Assembly: GCA_015065935.1 (NCBI GenBank)
Contig: SVPI01000002.1
Span: 106,548 to 170,547, forward strand
Reading direction: 5' to 3'
From: Oscillospiraceae bacterium
GTDB lineage: Bacteria > Bacillota > Clostridia > Oscillospirales > Acutalibacteraceae
DNA length: 64,000 bases
Shown: piece after piece, positions 50,442 to 59,378 of the stretch
Numbering within the stretch: the first letter of the stretch is position 1
Layout of the letters: every line of letters begins with the position of its first letter
Notes under the pieces: generated by a model
What the model saw: the letters and a program-made list of their open reading frames with translations, nothing else
Database searches by the model: none
Told to the model about the DNA's origin: nothing
Made by a program: the position numbers and the translations under genes

Positions 50442-50771
50442 TTATTTTAAAAGCTCTGCTATTTCTCCGCAAAGGGTAAAGGTATCCTTTTCGCTTTGCA
50501 AAAGGTTTATTTCCTTTTGCCCTGATACGGACAGCATCTGCTCATCGGGCGACGCATTTTCCGATATGATTACGCAGGCTACATCGGCAAGGCTTGCAAC
50601 GGCTATAACATTTATATTGGTCATAATAGTAACCCAGGCGCAGTCTTCCTTTGCCCTGCCCATAACCCAGCTTAAAAGGTCGCCTGCATAGCCGCCCTTT
50701 ATTTCACGGTCGCCATCGGCAAGGTTTAATACCTTTAAATTCAGTTTTTCGCTTAAATCTTTAACCGTCAT
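50442..50771 (-). CDS. DRTGG-domain protein, copy 2
   Basis: ATG 50771 (MTVKDLSEKLNLKVL) is preferred over the track start, which lies inside the hydS-like gene; it gives 109 residues. The ADGDREIKGGYAGDLLSWVMGRA motif and the VAVASLADVACVIISEN strand pattern mark a DRTGG domain, a nucleotide-binding-type module also found in phosphotransacetylases. It resembles the gene at 52459. Function unknown. Confidence 0.82.
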   Translation of the reverse strand: MTVKDLSEKLNLKVLNLADGDREIKGGYAGDLLSWVMGRAKEDCAWVTIMTNINVIAVASLADVACVIISENASPDEQMLSVSGQKEINLLQSEKDTFTLCGEIAELLK

Positions 50772-50772
50772 T

Positions 50773-52020
50773 TTATTTACCTCTGTTAACAAAAACGCAG
50801 TCGCTAAGCTCCGCTCTTCCCTGCACAACATCCTCCGCAAAGGCATGGCAGGAGGGGGCGCCGCAGGCGGCACAGTCCTTACCGCAAAGGCTTTCCTCAA
50901 GCTCGGCAATTTTTGACATTTTCTTAAGGGCAACACCCATATCCTCATCCAGTTTTAAAACCGAGGAGCCCTTTAATTCATTTTCCCAAAGGCAGCTGCC
51001 AAAATGGGCGCGGTTTTCCTTGGCGGTGGCCAAGGCAGAAACAGGCAGATAGCGGCGCAGAATGTGAAGCCTTGCCCTTGCAACATAAGGGTTTTCAACA
51101 TTAAGGCTGCCGCCAACACAGCCGCCCTGGCAGGCGTTAAGCTCAACAAACTCAAGGCGACCAAAGGTTTTGTTATCAATTTCCTCCAGTACCTTAATAA
51201 CATTTTCAATACCATCGGCGGCAATGTACTGGCTATTGTAAAGGGCCGATGCCTCGCCGCCTGAGCCCGCCCAGCTAATGCCTATTCTACCCGACTCACT
51301 CATAGGCTCGGGGTTTTTCATTTTGTTCATTATGGGAAGCAGTTTAAAGTACATTTCCTTAATTGAAATTACCCCGTCAATTTCACTCTTTTTAACGCCG
51401 ATGGGGTTTTTAACATAGCTTACCTTTGCAGGGCAAGGGCTGATAAAGAATACGCCAATGTCTTCCCTTTTTAAATCCTTGTGCTCGCTTAGTGCCTTAT
51501 CCTTAGCTATGCGCGCGGCATATTCAACAGGTGCTAATATAGGCAAAACATTTTGGCAAAGGGAGGGAAAGCGCACCGAAATAAGCCTTACCACTGCAGG
51601 GCAGGCAGAGGAAATTACAGGGCGAGGGATATTTTCACCCTTTAAATATTCCCTTGTGTATTCGGTTACAAGCTCGGCGCTTTTTGCCACCTCGAAAACA
51701 TCGTCAAAGCCACAGCTTTTAAGGCCGTTTAGTATGTAATCAATGTCCTCCATATGGTCAAACTGACCGTAAAGCGCAGGGGCAGGAAGGGCAATTTTAT
51801 ACTTGTAATTATTTATGATTTCAAGTTTATCCGAGAATGCCTTTTTCGCCTTTTTAGGGCAAACTCTAATGCACTCTCCACAGTCAATACACTTTGCCGT
51901 TTCAATAACCGCCTTGCCGTTCTTAACACGAATTGCCTCGGTTGGGCAACGGCGAACGCAGGTGGTACAGCCTGTGCATTTATCTTCATCAAGAAAAACC
52001 GAATGTAAAAATTCAGTCAT
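50773..52020 (-). CDS. Group D-like putative sensory [FeFe] hydrogenase
   Basis: 415 residues: two 4Fe-4S motifs (CTGCTTCVRRCP and CIDCGECIRVCP, residues 15-54), then an H-cluster-type domain with SSACPAVVRL (Cys140), ISPCPAKVSY and NACQGGCVGGSLN. A C-terminal 4Fe-4S (Fes-type) motif, CGKDCAACGAPSC, follows. The proton-relay cysteine of the TSCCP motif is alanine here (Ala139), a change known from the putative sensory group C and D hydrogenases. There is no PAS domain, which points to group D. It probably senses H2 or redox state rather than evolving gas. Confidence 0.82.
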   Translation of the reverse strand: MTEFLHSVFLDEDKCTGCTTCVRRCPTEAIRVKNGKAVIETAKCIDCGECIRVCPKKAKKAFSDKLEIINNYKYKIALPAPALYGQFDHMEDIDYILNGLKSCGFDDVFEVAKSAELVTEYTREYLKGENIPRPVISSACPAVVRLISVRFPSLCQNVLPILAPVEYAARIAKDKALSEHKDLKREDIGVFFISPCPAKVSYVKNPIGVKKSEIDGVISIKEMYFKLLPIMNKMKNPEPMSESGRIGISWAGSGGEASALYNSQYIAADGIENVIKVLEEIDNKTFGRLEFVELNACQGGCVGGSLNVENPYVARARLHILRRYLPVSALATAKENRAHFGSCLWENELKGSSVLKLDEDMGVALKKMSKIAELEESLCGKDCAACGAPSCHAFAEDVVQGRAELSDCVFVNRGK

Positions 52021-52036
52021 TATTTCACCTCTTGAA

Positions 52037-52462
52037 TTATTTAATATTAACCGCCATATAAACCTTTGTGCCTACACCGACAGTTGATTCGATTTTCATT
52101 TCATCTGTGTATTTTTTCATATTGGGAAGTCCCATTCCCGCACCAAAGCCCAAGGCGTGAATATTATCGGGGGCGGTTGAATAGCCCTCCTGCATGGCAA
52201 GCTCAACATTTTCAATACCGGGACCCGAATCGGAAAGCAGAATTTCTACCTTTTCGGGAGAAACGGTAACCTCGGCTGTGCCGCCATCGGCGTGGATAAC
52301 CATATTTATTTCGCCCTCATACATTGCAATGGCAACACGGCGAATAATTTCGTTGTCAAGTCCTAATTGGCGAAGTTTTTTCTTAACATTTGCCGAAGCC
52401 TCACCTGCAGAGGAAAAGTTATCACCATCAATTTGGTAGCTGAGTTTTAAAAGCTCGCTCAT
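52037..52462 (-). CDS. Anti-sigma-factor-type HATPase protein
   Basis: ATG 52462 (MSELLKLSYQ) has AGGAGG upstream and overlaps the preceding stop (ATGA), giving 141 residues. The SpoIIAB/RsbW-like fold shows EGEINMVIHADGG (N box), LLSDSGPGIEN (G1) and HALGFGAGMGLPNMKKYTD (G2). It may be a Ser/Thr kinase or ATP-binding switch working with the adjacent sensory hydrogenase (inference). Confidence 0.87.
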   Translation of the reverse strand: MSELLKLSYQIDGDNFSSAGEASANVKKKLRQLGLDNEIIRRVAIAMYEGEINMVIHADGGTAEVTVSPEKVEILLSDSGPGIENVELAMQEGYSTAPDNIHALGFGAGMGLPNMKKYTDEMKIESTVGVGTKVYMAVNIK

Positions 52463-52812
52463 CGTGCCCCTCCTATTCCGCAAAGGCCCTTTTCATAAAG
52501 CCTGCCACAGGAAACAAAAAGTCTGCATTCGGTAGAAAGCACGGCAATGCCGCATTCCTTTGCTAAAGTTACAATTTCCTCGGTAGGCTTTTTGCCACGA
52601 ACAAATACAATGCACTTTAAATCCAGCATTGCCGCAGTTCTTACAACCTGGGGGTTTAAAAGTCCTGTTAAAAGCACGGTCTGGTCATCAACAAATGCCA
52701 GCACGTCACTCATCATATCACTGCCGAAGGCCGATTTAACCTCAAAGCTGAAAAGCTCTTCCCCGCAGTGAACCTCCGCATTCAGAATTTCTTTAACGTC
52801 ACTTATCTTCAT
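52459..52812 (-). CDS. DRTGG-domain protein, copy 1
   Basis: 117 residues (MKISDVKEILNAEVHCG... AFGSDMMSDVLAFVDDQTVLLTGL), related to the gene at 50442. It is first in the sensory-hydrogenase operon and overlaps the HATPase gene by four bases. The role of this domain in such operons is unknown. Confidence 0.82.
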   Translation of the reverse strand: MKISDVKEILNAEVHCGEELFSFEVKSAFGSDMMSDVLAFVDDQTVLLTGLLNPQVVRTAAMLDLKCIVFVRGKKPTEEIVTLAKECGIAVLSTECRLFVSCGRLYEKGLCGIGGAR

Positions 52813-52831
52813 AACTAAACACCCTTTTTCC

Positions 52832-52850
52832 GAAAGTAGAATATACTTTC
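52832..52850. promoter_or_regulatory. Palindromic operator candidate before the sensory-hydrogenase operon
   Basis: GAAAGTA-gaata-TACTTTC, a perfect 7+7 dyad. It is 20 bases upstream of the first ATG (52812) and just downstream of a minus-strand TATAAT box at about 52855-52860. Confidence 0.45.
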
Positions 52851-52884
52851 TTTAATTATATTACATAACGGAGCAAAAATCTAC

Positions 52885-52917
52885 AAAAAAATAAAGACCG
52901 ATAAAATCGGTCTTTAA
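52885..52917 (-). terminator. Terminator of tcdA
   Basis: Minus strand AAAGACCGAT pairs with ATCGGTCTTT around TTT and is followed by ATTTTTTT. Confidence 0.85.
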
Positions 52918-52919
52918 AT

Positions 52920-53624
52920 TTATTTTGTTAAATGCTCAACCGCCTTGCTTGCGGCGGCAATTCCTGCGGCGGCAGGAACAAATACAGCGCTTGCAGGGCA
53001 GGGCCTGCCGGTCTCGCGGTATTCCCCAAAATCCTCCGCTTTAACGGGGGCCTCGGTGGAATAAATAACCGTAAGCTTTTTAACTCCCCTTTTTTTAAGG
53101 GCCGTTCGCATAGCGCGGGCAAGGGGGCAACCCTCGGTTTTATAAATGTCGGTGACGGTAAGCTTTAAGGGGTCTAATTTATTAGCTGTTCCCATAACGC
53201 TGATAATGGGAATGTTTAAATCCGAAGACCGAGCAATAAGCTCGGTTTTGCAGGTTACGGTATCAATGGCATCAATTATAAAATCAAACTGCGTTAAATC
53301 AATGCTGTCGGCAGTGTCAGGAGAATAAAAAATTTCGTGGGGAATAACGGTAACACTATCACTGATTTCCTTTGCCTTTTCCTTTAAAACTGCAGTTTTG
53401 CTTTTGCCCACTGTGCCTTTAAAGGCAACGGCCTGGCGGTTTAGGTTGCTGACGGCAACGGTGTCGCTATCAAAGGCGTGAATAGTGCCTACTCCGCTTC
53501 TGATAAGCGCTTCGGCGGCAGCGCCGCCAACGCCGCCAATGCCAAAAACGGCAACGGTTGCGTTTTGCAGCTTTTTAAATTTTTCCTGCCCCAAAAGGGC
53601 AGCTATACGGATAAATTCTTCCAT
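52920..53624 (-). CDS. tcdA: tRNA threonylcarbamoyladenosine dehydratase (TcdA/ThiF family)
   Basis: 234 residues, an E1-like Rossmann protein: FGIGGVGGAAAEALIRSGVG nucleotide loop, SNLNRQ and the catalytic-region FIIDAIDTVTCKTELI. It lacks the CxxC pairs of ThiF/MoeB, which supports TcdA. TcdA cyclises t6A to ct6A on tRNA and so complements TsaE/TsaB, encoded at the start of the window. It is the last gene of a nth-pdxY-tcdA run. Confidence 0.88.
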   Translation of the reverse strand: MEEFIRIAALLGQEKFKKLQNATVAVFGIGGVGGAAAEALIRSGVGTIHAFDSDTVAVSNLNRQAVAFKGTVGKSKTAVLKEKAKEISDSVTVIPHEIFYSPDTADSIDLTQFDFIIDAIDTVTCKTELIARSSDLNIPIISVMGTANKLDPLKLTVTDIYKTEGCPLARAMRTALKKRGVKKLTVIYSTEAPVKAEDFGEYRETGRPCPASAVFVPAAAGIAAASKAVEHLTK

Positions 53625-53631
53625 AATAAAT

Positions 53632-54468
53632 TTACTCCAATGCCTTTATAAGGTCAAAAAGGCAGCTTTCAAAATTAACGCCGTATCTTCGGTCACCGTT
53701 TTCGGCAAGGGTTTTCTTTATACATAAAACCGTAAAATCTACCGCAATTTTTGCGGCATCGAAAACCGTTTTGTCTGATAAAAGTGCGGCGGTTAGGGCA
53801 CTTGCGAAAACATCGCCTGTGCCGTGGAAAACGGCATCCTCACGGTTTGTTATGTAGTGAAAAATTTCGCCGTTTTTATAAACGCTGGCGCCAATTTCAT
53901 TTTTCTTAAAGCAAACGCCGGTTAAAACAACCTGTGCGCCTGTGGTGGCGGCCAGCCTTTTAATTAAATTCTCAACATATTCCTTTGTGTAGGGTGGCTC
54001 AAGATATTCTTCCCCCAGCATAAATGCCGCTTCGGTAAAGTTGGGCACAATTATATGAGCCTCTTTGCAAAGGGTTAACATTTCCTTTGGGAAATCGGAT
54101 GAAAAGCCTGCGTAAAGCCTTCCGTGGTCCCCCATAACAGGGTCAACTACAATAAGGGTGTTTTCATCCTTTAAAAGGTTTATAGTTTCCTTAACAAGGC
54201 CCACCTGCTCTTTTGAGCCGAGATAGCCTGTGTAAATGCCGTCAAATTTTAAATTTTCACTTTTCCAGTGCTTTGCTATGGGCAAAATATCCTCGGTTAA
54301 ATCCCTAAAGGTGTAGCCCGTAAAGCCACCTGTGTGGGTGGAAAGCACCGCTGTTGGAATAACCGCAGTTTCAATTTTTGCAGCCGAAATTATAGGCAGG
54401 GCTACCGTTAAGGAGCACTTGCCAAAGCCCGAAATATCGTGAATTGCGGCAACTCTTTTTTGAGGCAT
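53632..54468 (-). CDS. pdxY: Pyridoxamine/pyridoxine kinase
   Basis: ATG 54468 (MPQKRVAAIHDISGFGKCSL) directly follows the nth stop and gives 278 residues; the track start would overlap nth. It is a ribokinase-type fold with IVVDPVMGDHGRLY and the GTGDVFASALTAALL anion hole with its catalytic Asp. The DISGFGKCSLTVALPIISA opening is typical of the PdxY/PdxK group. It phosphorylates B6 vitamers. Confidence 0.9.
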   Translation of the reverse strand: MPQKRVAAIHDISGFGKCSLTVALPIISAAKIETAVIPTAVLSTHTGGFTGYTFRDLTEDILPIAKHWKSENLKFDGIYTGYLGSKEQVGLVKETINLLKDENTLIVVDPVMGDHGRLYAGFSSDFPKEMLTLCKEAHIIVPNFTEAAFMLGEEYLEPPYTKEYVENLIKRLAATTGAQVVLTGVCFKKNEIGASVYKNGEIFHYITNREDAVFHGTGDVFASALTAALLSDKTVFDAAKIAVDFTVLCIKKTLAENGDRRYGVNFESCLFDLIKALE

Positions 54469-54470
54469 AA

Positions 54471-55106
54471 TTATTTTTTCTCCAATTTCTTTTTGCAAAT
54501 TTCATTTAAAACGCATTTTTCGCAAAATGCCGTTCTTGCGGTGCAAACCGCCCTTCCGTGAAGCACGGCGCGGTGACAAAAATCGTTTGATTCATTGGGC
54601 GGCAGAATTTTAAGCATTTCCTTTTCTACCTTTAAGGGGTCCTTTGCCGAAACAAAGCCTAATCTGTTGCATAAACGGATAAAATGAGTATCGCACACAA
54701 TGGCAGGCAGGCCGAAAATATCGCCGCGAACTAGGTTTGCGGTTTTTCTGCCAACACCCGAAAGGGTTAAAAGGTCATCCATTTCTCTTGGCACTTTTCC
54801 TTCGTAAACCGAAACAATTCTTGTGGCAATTTCCTTTAAATCCTTGGCCTTTGTTTTGTAAAGACCGCAGGTTTTAATAAGCTGTTCTATTTTTGTCACA
54901 GGTGCTTCGCTCATCTTTTCGGCTGTGGGATAATTCCTAAAAAGCTCAGGGGTTACAAGGTTAACCCTGGCATCGGTACACTGCGCCGAAAGGCGGGTGG
55001 CGATAAGGAGCTGGAAGGCATCGGTGTAATTAAGGGAACAAATCGCATCGGGATATTCTTCCTTTAAAAGCTCTACCGCTTTTTTTGCGCGTTCTTTAGC
55101 CGTCAT
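54471..55106 (-). CDS. nth: Endonuclease III
   Basis: 211 residues: a helix-hairpin-helix motif LLTLSGVGRKTANLV with catalytic Lys, the conserved aspartate in VCDTHFIRLCNRLG, and a C-terminal 4Fe-4S loop (C-x6-C-x2-C-x5-C pattern: CTARTAFCEKCVLNEIC). It removes oxidised pyrimidines from DNA. It begins four bases after the PTS gene stop. Confidence 0.95.
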   Translation of the reverse strand: MTAKERAKKAVELLKEEYPDAICSLNYTDAFQLLIATRLSAQCTDARVNLVTPELFRNYPTAEKMSEAPVTKIEQLIKTCGLYKTKAKDLKEIATRIVSVYEGKVPREMDDLLTLSGVGRKTANLVRGDIFGLPAIVCDTHFIRLCNRLGFVSAKDPLKVEKEMLKILPPNESNDFCHRAVLHGRAVCTARTAFCEKCVLNEICKKKLEKK

Positions 55107-55109
55107 AGC

Positions 55110-56153
55110 TTACACATCAAGGCGCATATCGCCATTTTTAATTAGGTTTAGCTTTCTCATAGCTTCGCTTACACCAAGGGAAATAACTGCAGGAAGCACA
55201 AAGTGCATAACTAAAATTTCAATTAAAGCAATCTGCCAGGCAAAGCCATCAACGTTAACCATTGTTTCAAAGGACATTAAGGGCCCTACAAGACCAGCTG
55301 TTCCCATACCTGAGCCTGTTGCATTACAGGTCATTTTAAGCACTGCCGAGGAAATGGGGCCTAAAATTGCCGAGGAAATTATTGCAGGCAGCCAGATAAG
55401 GGGCTTTCTTACAATGTTGGGCATTTGAAGCATTGAGGTACCAATACCCTGTGCAATTAAACCGCCGAATTTATTTTCTCTATAGCTTGCAACGGCAAAG
55501 CCAACCATATTGCAGCAGCAGCCAACAACAGCGGCACCTGCGGCAAGACCTGATAGGTTCATTGCAATGCCGATTGCAGCTGAGGAAATGGGAAGGGTTA
55601 AAAGGATACCCATAACAACCGATACAATTATGCCGCCAAGAATTGGGCTCTGCTCAACGTTGAAGTTTACAATGGCGCCAACCCACTGCATAAATTTAGA
55701 AATGGGAGGTCCTACAAGGAAGCCTGCGGCGGCACCTGTTAAAATACAGCAAAGAGGGGTCAAGATAATATCAATTTTGGTTTTTCCTGCAATAAGCTGA
55801 CCAATTTCAATGGCAACATAGGCTGCAACAAAGGCGCCAAGGGGCTCACCCGGTGCGCCAAAGGCAATTTGACCTGTTACCACTGCACCGGGAAATGCAC
55901 CGATTAAACCTGCAACGGCAGCCGAAACGGCGGTTAAGGGCTTTGCGCCAAGCTTTGCGGCAACGCCAACACCAATTCCCGCGCCTGTAAGCGCCTTAGC
56001 GGCTTTACTTATGGCAATAAGGTAGGTGCCAACCGTTCCGGGAATAAAGGAAGCAATTTGGGCAATAATCGTACCGATTATAAGGGTTGAGAAAAGTCCC
56101 AACGCCATACCCGAAAGACCATCAATAAACAGGCGGTTTAAAAACTTTTTCAT
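55110..56153 (-). CDS. PTS-type IIC membrane protein (PTS_EIIC_2 family)
   Basis: 347 residues with about ten hydrophobic segments and very glycine/alanine-rich helices (GMALGLFSTLIIGTIIAQIASFIPG, GAGIGVGVAAKLGAKPLTAVSAA). It matches the PTS_EIIC_2 family, a stand-alone IIC-like group with no attached IIA or IIB domains. No IIA/IIB gene is nearby and the substrate is unknown. The promoter is TTGTCA-17-TATAAT at 56197-56225. Confidence 0.87.
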   Translation of the reverse strand: MKKFLNRLFIDGLSGMALGLFSTLIIGTIIAQIASFIPGTVGTYLIAISKAAKALTGAGIGVGVAAKLGAKPLTAVSAAVAGLIGAFPGAVVTGQIAFGAPGEPLGAFVAAYVAIEIGQLIAGKTKIDIILTPLCCILTGAAAGFLVGPPISKFMQWVGAIVNFNVEQSPILGGIIVSVVMGILLTLPISSAAIGIAMNLSGLAAGAAVVGCCCNMVGFAVASYRENKFGGLIAQGIGTSMLQMPNIVRKPLIWLPAIISSAILGPISSAVLKMTCNATGSGMGTAGLVGPLMSFETMVNVDGFAWQIALIEILVMHFVLPAVISLGVSEAMRKLNLIKNGDMRLDV

Positions 56154-56196
56154 GCTAAATCTCTCCTTTTTTGAGAATAAAGTATAAATTAAATAA

Positions 56197-56225
56197 ATTA
56201 TACACCCTTTTTAAAAATTTGACAA
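56197..56225 (-). promoter_or_regulatory. Promoter of the PTS IIC-nth-pdxY-tcdA run
   Basis: Minus strand TTGTCA (56220-56225), 17-base spacer, TATAAT (56197-56202). Confidence 0.75.
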
Positions 56226-56286
56226 GTATGCTCTGTTACAATATTTATTAACCGATACTGCGTGTGGTTTGTAAAAAAGCAATAAA

Positions 56287-56316
56287 AAAAGGACCGTGCA
56301 AAAGCACGGCCCTTTT
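56287..56316 (-). terminator. Terminator after rplL
   Basis: Minus strand AAAAGGGCCGTGC pairs with GCACGGTCCTTTT around TTTT, followed by further T residues. Confidence 0.85.
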
Positions 56317-56331
56317 AAAGCTTGAAACAAA

Positions 56332-56712
56332 TTATTTAATTTCAACAGTTGCGCCAACTTCGGTAAGCTTAGCCTTAATTTCCTCAGCTTCCTCTTTGGA
56401 AACTGCTTCCTTAAGGGTCTTAGGAGCGCTGTCAACAAGAGCCTTTGCCTCAGCAAGGCCAAGACCTGCAAGGTCCTTAACAACCTTGATAACCTTGATT
56501 TTCTCTGCGCCTGCAGAAGCAAGGATAACGTCGAACTCGGTCTTTTCTTCAGCGGCTGCTGCTGCGCCACCTGCTGCGGGAGCTGCTACTGCAACTGCTG
56601 CTGCAGCGGATACGCCGAACTCCTCTTCAACTGCTTTAACGAGCTCAGAAAGCTCAAGAACGGTAAGAGTCTTTAACTCTTCAACAATAGCTGTAACTTT
56701 TTCGGATGCCAT
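56332..56712 (-). CDS. rplL: 50S ribosomal protein L7/L12
   Basis: ATG 56712 ([13 protein letters not shown]) follows GGAGG and gives 126 residues. It has an N-terminal dimerisation helix, an alanine-rich hinge and the C-terminal domain [34 protein letters not shown]. It forms the flexible ribosome stalk that recruits translation GTPases. It follows rplJ in the usual L10-L12 order. Confidence 0.97.
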   Translation of the reverse strand: MASEKVTAIVEELKTLTVLELSELVKAVEEEFGVSAAAAVAVAAPAAGGAAAAAEEKTEFDVILASAGAEKIKVIKVVKDLAGLGLAEAKALVDSAPKTLKEAVSKEEAEEIKAKLTEVGATVEIK

Positions 56713-56763
56713 TTTATTTTCCTCCAATAAATATTTTTTGTTTAAATTTTTGTGTCGCTTTAA

Positions 56764-57267
56764 TTATTCAGCGTCACCATTTTTGTCAACAATGGCCTGT
56801 ACGGCACGAGCAAATGCTGCGATAGGTGCTTGGAATGCTCCAAGAACGGTTGCAAGAAGAACCTCGCGGCTGGGTAGCTTTGCGAGAGAATCAACCATTT
56901 CAAGAGAGATAACCTTGCCATCGAGATAACCCGATTTAATAGAGAAGTTATCGTGCTCATCAGCAAATTTCTTTAAGATTCTTGCTGCTGCAACGTAATC
57001 CTCCTTGGAAATAGCAATAGCGGTAGTGCCCTCTAAAACGGAATTCATTTCCTCAAGGTCGGTTCCTGCGATTGCGCGGGAAAGAATGGTGTTCTTAACT
57101 ACGAAATATTCAACACCTGCTTCACGAAGTTCCTTACGGAGCTTGGTGTCATCAGCAACGGTAATACCCTTGTAGTCAACAACAACGCCGGTGCAAGATT
57201 CTGCGATTTTAGCAGAAAGCTCTGCAACCTGCTTTTGCTTTTGTTCTAATACTGCTGCGTTCGGCAA
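56764..57267 (-). CDS. rplJ: 50S ribosomal protein L10
   Basis: 167 residues starting at TTG 57267, eight bases after GGAGGTG. It shows VVVDYKGITVADDTKLRKELREAGVEYFVVKNTI and a C-terminal stalk helix that binds L7/L12. It has its own promoter and an L10 leader, so rplJL can be regulated apart from rplKA. Confidence 0.96.
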   Translation of the reverse strand: MPNAAVLEQKQKQVAELSAKIAESCTGVVVDYKGITVADDTKLRKELREAGVEYFVVKNTILSRAIAGTDLEEMNSVLEGTTAIAISKEDYVAAARILKKFADEHDNFSIKSGYLDGKVISLEMVDSLAKLPSREVLLATVLGAFQAPIAAFARAVQAIVDKNGDAE

Positions 57268-57281
57268 TGTAATTTCACCTC

Positions 57282-57437
57282 CGAATGAAAAATAAATAAT
57301 TTGTCAATAAAAATCGCCTATCCCGAAAGACACGAGATAGGCGGAATAATACTTTAAAAATTAAAGAATTGTTCGCACACCTCGGTAGGCCATTTCTTTA
57401 CACCGTTTAAACGGAACCTACTGTCTTCGGATTAGCA
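57282..57437 (-). ncRNA. L10 ribosomal leader with attenuator
   Basis: On the minus strand the leader contains CCGAAGACAGTAGGTTCCG and AATGGCCTACCGAGGT, the kink-turn region known as the L10 leader that binds L10(L12)4. Downstream lies CGCCTATC/GATAGGCG followed by GATTTTTATT (about 57308-57343), an intrinsic terminator before rplJ. L10 binding presumably sets the balance of readthrough. Confidence 0.88.
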
Positions 57438-57443
57438 TAAAGG

Positions 57444-57472
57444 ATTTTACCACGAAATTTATCCGTTGTCAA
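57444..57472 (-). promoter_or_regulatory. Promoter of rplJ-rplL
   Basis: Minus strand TTGACA (57467-57472), 17-base spacer, TAAAAT (57444-57449). Confidence 0.9.
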
Positions 57473-57493
57473 CCCTTTTTTTGTACTTATAAA

Positions 57494-58189
57494 TTAAGCA
57501 CCAAATTTTGCAACGTTAAGCTTAACGCCGGGGCCCATTGTGGTAGCAATAACGCAGGACTTAATGTACTGACCTTTAGTTGCTGCGGGCTTAGCCTTAA
57601 CGATAGCGCCCATTAAAGCATCAAAGTTTTCCTGAAGCTTTTCTGCTCCAAAAGAAACCTTGCCGATGGGGCAGTGAATGATGTTGGTTTTGTCAAGACG
57701 GTACTCAATTTTACCTGCCTTTGCTTCGGTAACAGCCTTAGCAACATCAGGGGTAACGGTACCGGCCTTAGGAGTAGGCATTAAACCACGGGGGCCTAAA
57801 ACCTTACCAAGACGACCAACAAGGCCCATCATATCAGGTGTTGCAATAACAACATCGAAATCAAGCCAGTTTTCATTCTGAATCTTTGCAACAAGCTCTT
57901 CTGCGCCAACAAACTCAGCACCTGCTGCCTTAGCAGCATCGGCCTTGTCGCCCTTTGTTAATACGAGAACGCGAACGTCTCTACCGGTTCCGTTGGGAAG
58001 AACAACAGCGCCGCGAACCTGCTGGTCAGCGTGGCGAGAGTCAACGCCCAAACGAACGTGGATTTCAACCGTTTCATCAAATTTTGCTGTACCGGTTTTT
58101 ACAGCAATCTCCAAAGCTTCTGCGGCATCATAAAATTTTCCTGCCTCAATAAGCTTGGCACTTTCATTATACTTTTTACCGTGTTTCAC
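57494..58189 (-). CDS. rplA: 50S ribosomal protein L1
   Basis: 231 residues, GTG start at 58189 after GGGAGGT. L1 signatures are [53 protein letters not shown] and the final [10 protein letters not shown]. It binds 23S rRNA at the L1 stalk. It sits behind rplK in the usual order. Confidence 0.97.
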   Translation of the reverse strand: MKHGKKYNESAKLIEAGKFYDAAEALEIAVKTGTAKFDETVEIHVRLGVDSRHADQQVRGAVVLPNGTGRDVRVLVLTKGDKADAAKAAGAEFVGAEELVAKIQNENWLDFDVVIATPDMMGLVGRLGKVLGPRGLMPTPKAGTVTPDVAKAVTEAKAGKIEYRLDKTNIIHCPIGKVSFGAEKLQENFDALMGAIVKAKPAATKGQYIKSCVIATTMGPGVKLNVAKFGA

Positions 58190-58245
58190 TTTCTTTTACC
58201 TCCCAATAAGTGGTTAAATCGGAAATTTCCTCCCACGAGAGAGAA

Positions 58246-58671
58246 CTAATCGACTACTGTGATGCCCATGCTGCGTGCAGTACCGGCAATCATGCTCATT
58301 GCTGTCTCGATGGTTGCTGCATTAAGGTCGGGCATTTTCTGCTCGGCGATTTTTCTCACTTGCTCGCTTGTAATCTGTGCTACCTTTGTCTTGTTAGGAA
58401 CGCCGGAACCACTTTCAATACCGCAAGCCTTCTTAATGAGAACTGCTGCCGGAGGAGTTTTGGTGATGAAGCTAAAGGAACGGTCTGCGTAAACAGTGAT
58501 AACAACAGGAATGATAAGACCTGCGTCGTTCTTTGTGCGTTCATTGAACTCCTTTGTGAACGCCATGATGTTAACACCATGTTGTCCGAGTGCAGGACCA
58601 ACAGGGGGAGCCGGTGTGGCCTTACCTGCGGGAATCTGCAATTTAATGTAACCTGTAATTTTCTGAGCCAT
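58246..58671 (-). CDS. rplK: 50S ribosomal protein L11
   Basis: ATG 58671 ([36 protein letters not shown]) follows GGAGGTG and gives 141 residues. The proline-rich N-terminal domain and the C-terminal rRNA-binding domain ending in [12 protein letters not shown] are standard. It is part of the GTPase centre. Confidence 0.97.
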   Translation of the reverse strand: MAQKITGYIKLQIPAGKATPAPPVGPALGQHGVNIMAFTKEFNERTKNDAGLIIPVVITVYADRSFSFITKTPPAAVLIKKACGIESGSGVPNKTKVAQITSEQVRKIAEQKMPDLNAATIETAMSMIAGTARSMGITVVD

Positions 58672-58824
58672 TATTTGCACCTCCAAAATTCGTGGTAGTG
58701 GTGATTATTCACCTTGTCGAAGCGGTACGTTATTCCCGCCTCTCCCACCGTGGCACTTAAAATTTGTGCCGTTCGGCAAAATAGCCGTTTTTAAACAAAT
58801 GCTTAAAGCATCTATTTACATAAA

Positions 58825-59352
58825 TTAGTCTGCGAGTTTAATCTGGTCAAGCTCCATTTGAACAGGGGTTTCCCTGCCGAACATGGAAAGAACAACACAA
58901 ACGTTATTTGCGGGAATGTCAATTTCTTTAACAACGCCGCTGTATCCCTCAAGAGGACCGCTGATAATATTAACTGTGTCGCCAACCTGATAGCCAACCT
59001 CAACAGTGTGTTTTTCAACACCTAACGCCGCAACCTCACTATCAGTAAGGGGAACGGGCTTAGAGGCAGGGCCGACAAAGCCTGTAACGCCTCTTACATT
59101 GCGAACAACGTACCATGAGTCGTCGGTCACAATCATTTTGATAAGAACATATCCGGGGAAAATTTTTCTTTCAACTTCCCTTTTCTTGTCGTCCTTAATT
59201 TCGGTTACGGTTTCGGTAGGGATTTTAATGTCAACAATTAAATCCTGCATACCGCGGTTTTCAACCAGCTTTTCAAGGTCGTTAGCAACCTTGTTTTCGT
59301 AACCTGAATAGGTATGAATTACATACCACTTTGCTTCATTAGTTTCAGACAT
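58825..59352 (-). CDS. nusG: Transcription antitermination factor NusG
   Basis: 175 residues: an NGN domain (KWYVIHTYSGYENKVANDLEKL... FPGYVLIKMIVTDDSWYVVRNVRGVTGFVG) and a C-terminal KOW domain (VGDTVNIISGPLEGYSGVVKEID). It couples RNA polymerase pausing and termination to the ribosome. It is preceded by secE as in most bacteria. Confidence 0.97.
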   Translation of the reverse strand: MSETNEAKWYVIHTYSGYENKVANDLEKLVENRGMQDLIVDIKIPTETVTEIKDDKKREVERKIFPGYVLIKMIVTDDSWYVVRNVRGVTGFVGPASKPVPLTDSEVAALGVEKHTVEVGYQVGDTVNIISGPLEGYSGVVKEIDIPANNVCVVLSMFGRETPVQMELDQIKLAD

Positions 59353-59378
59353 TGCTCTTTACCTCCTTTAATACAGCT

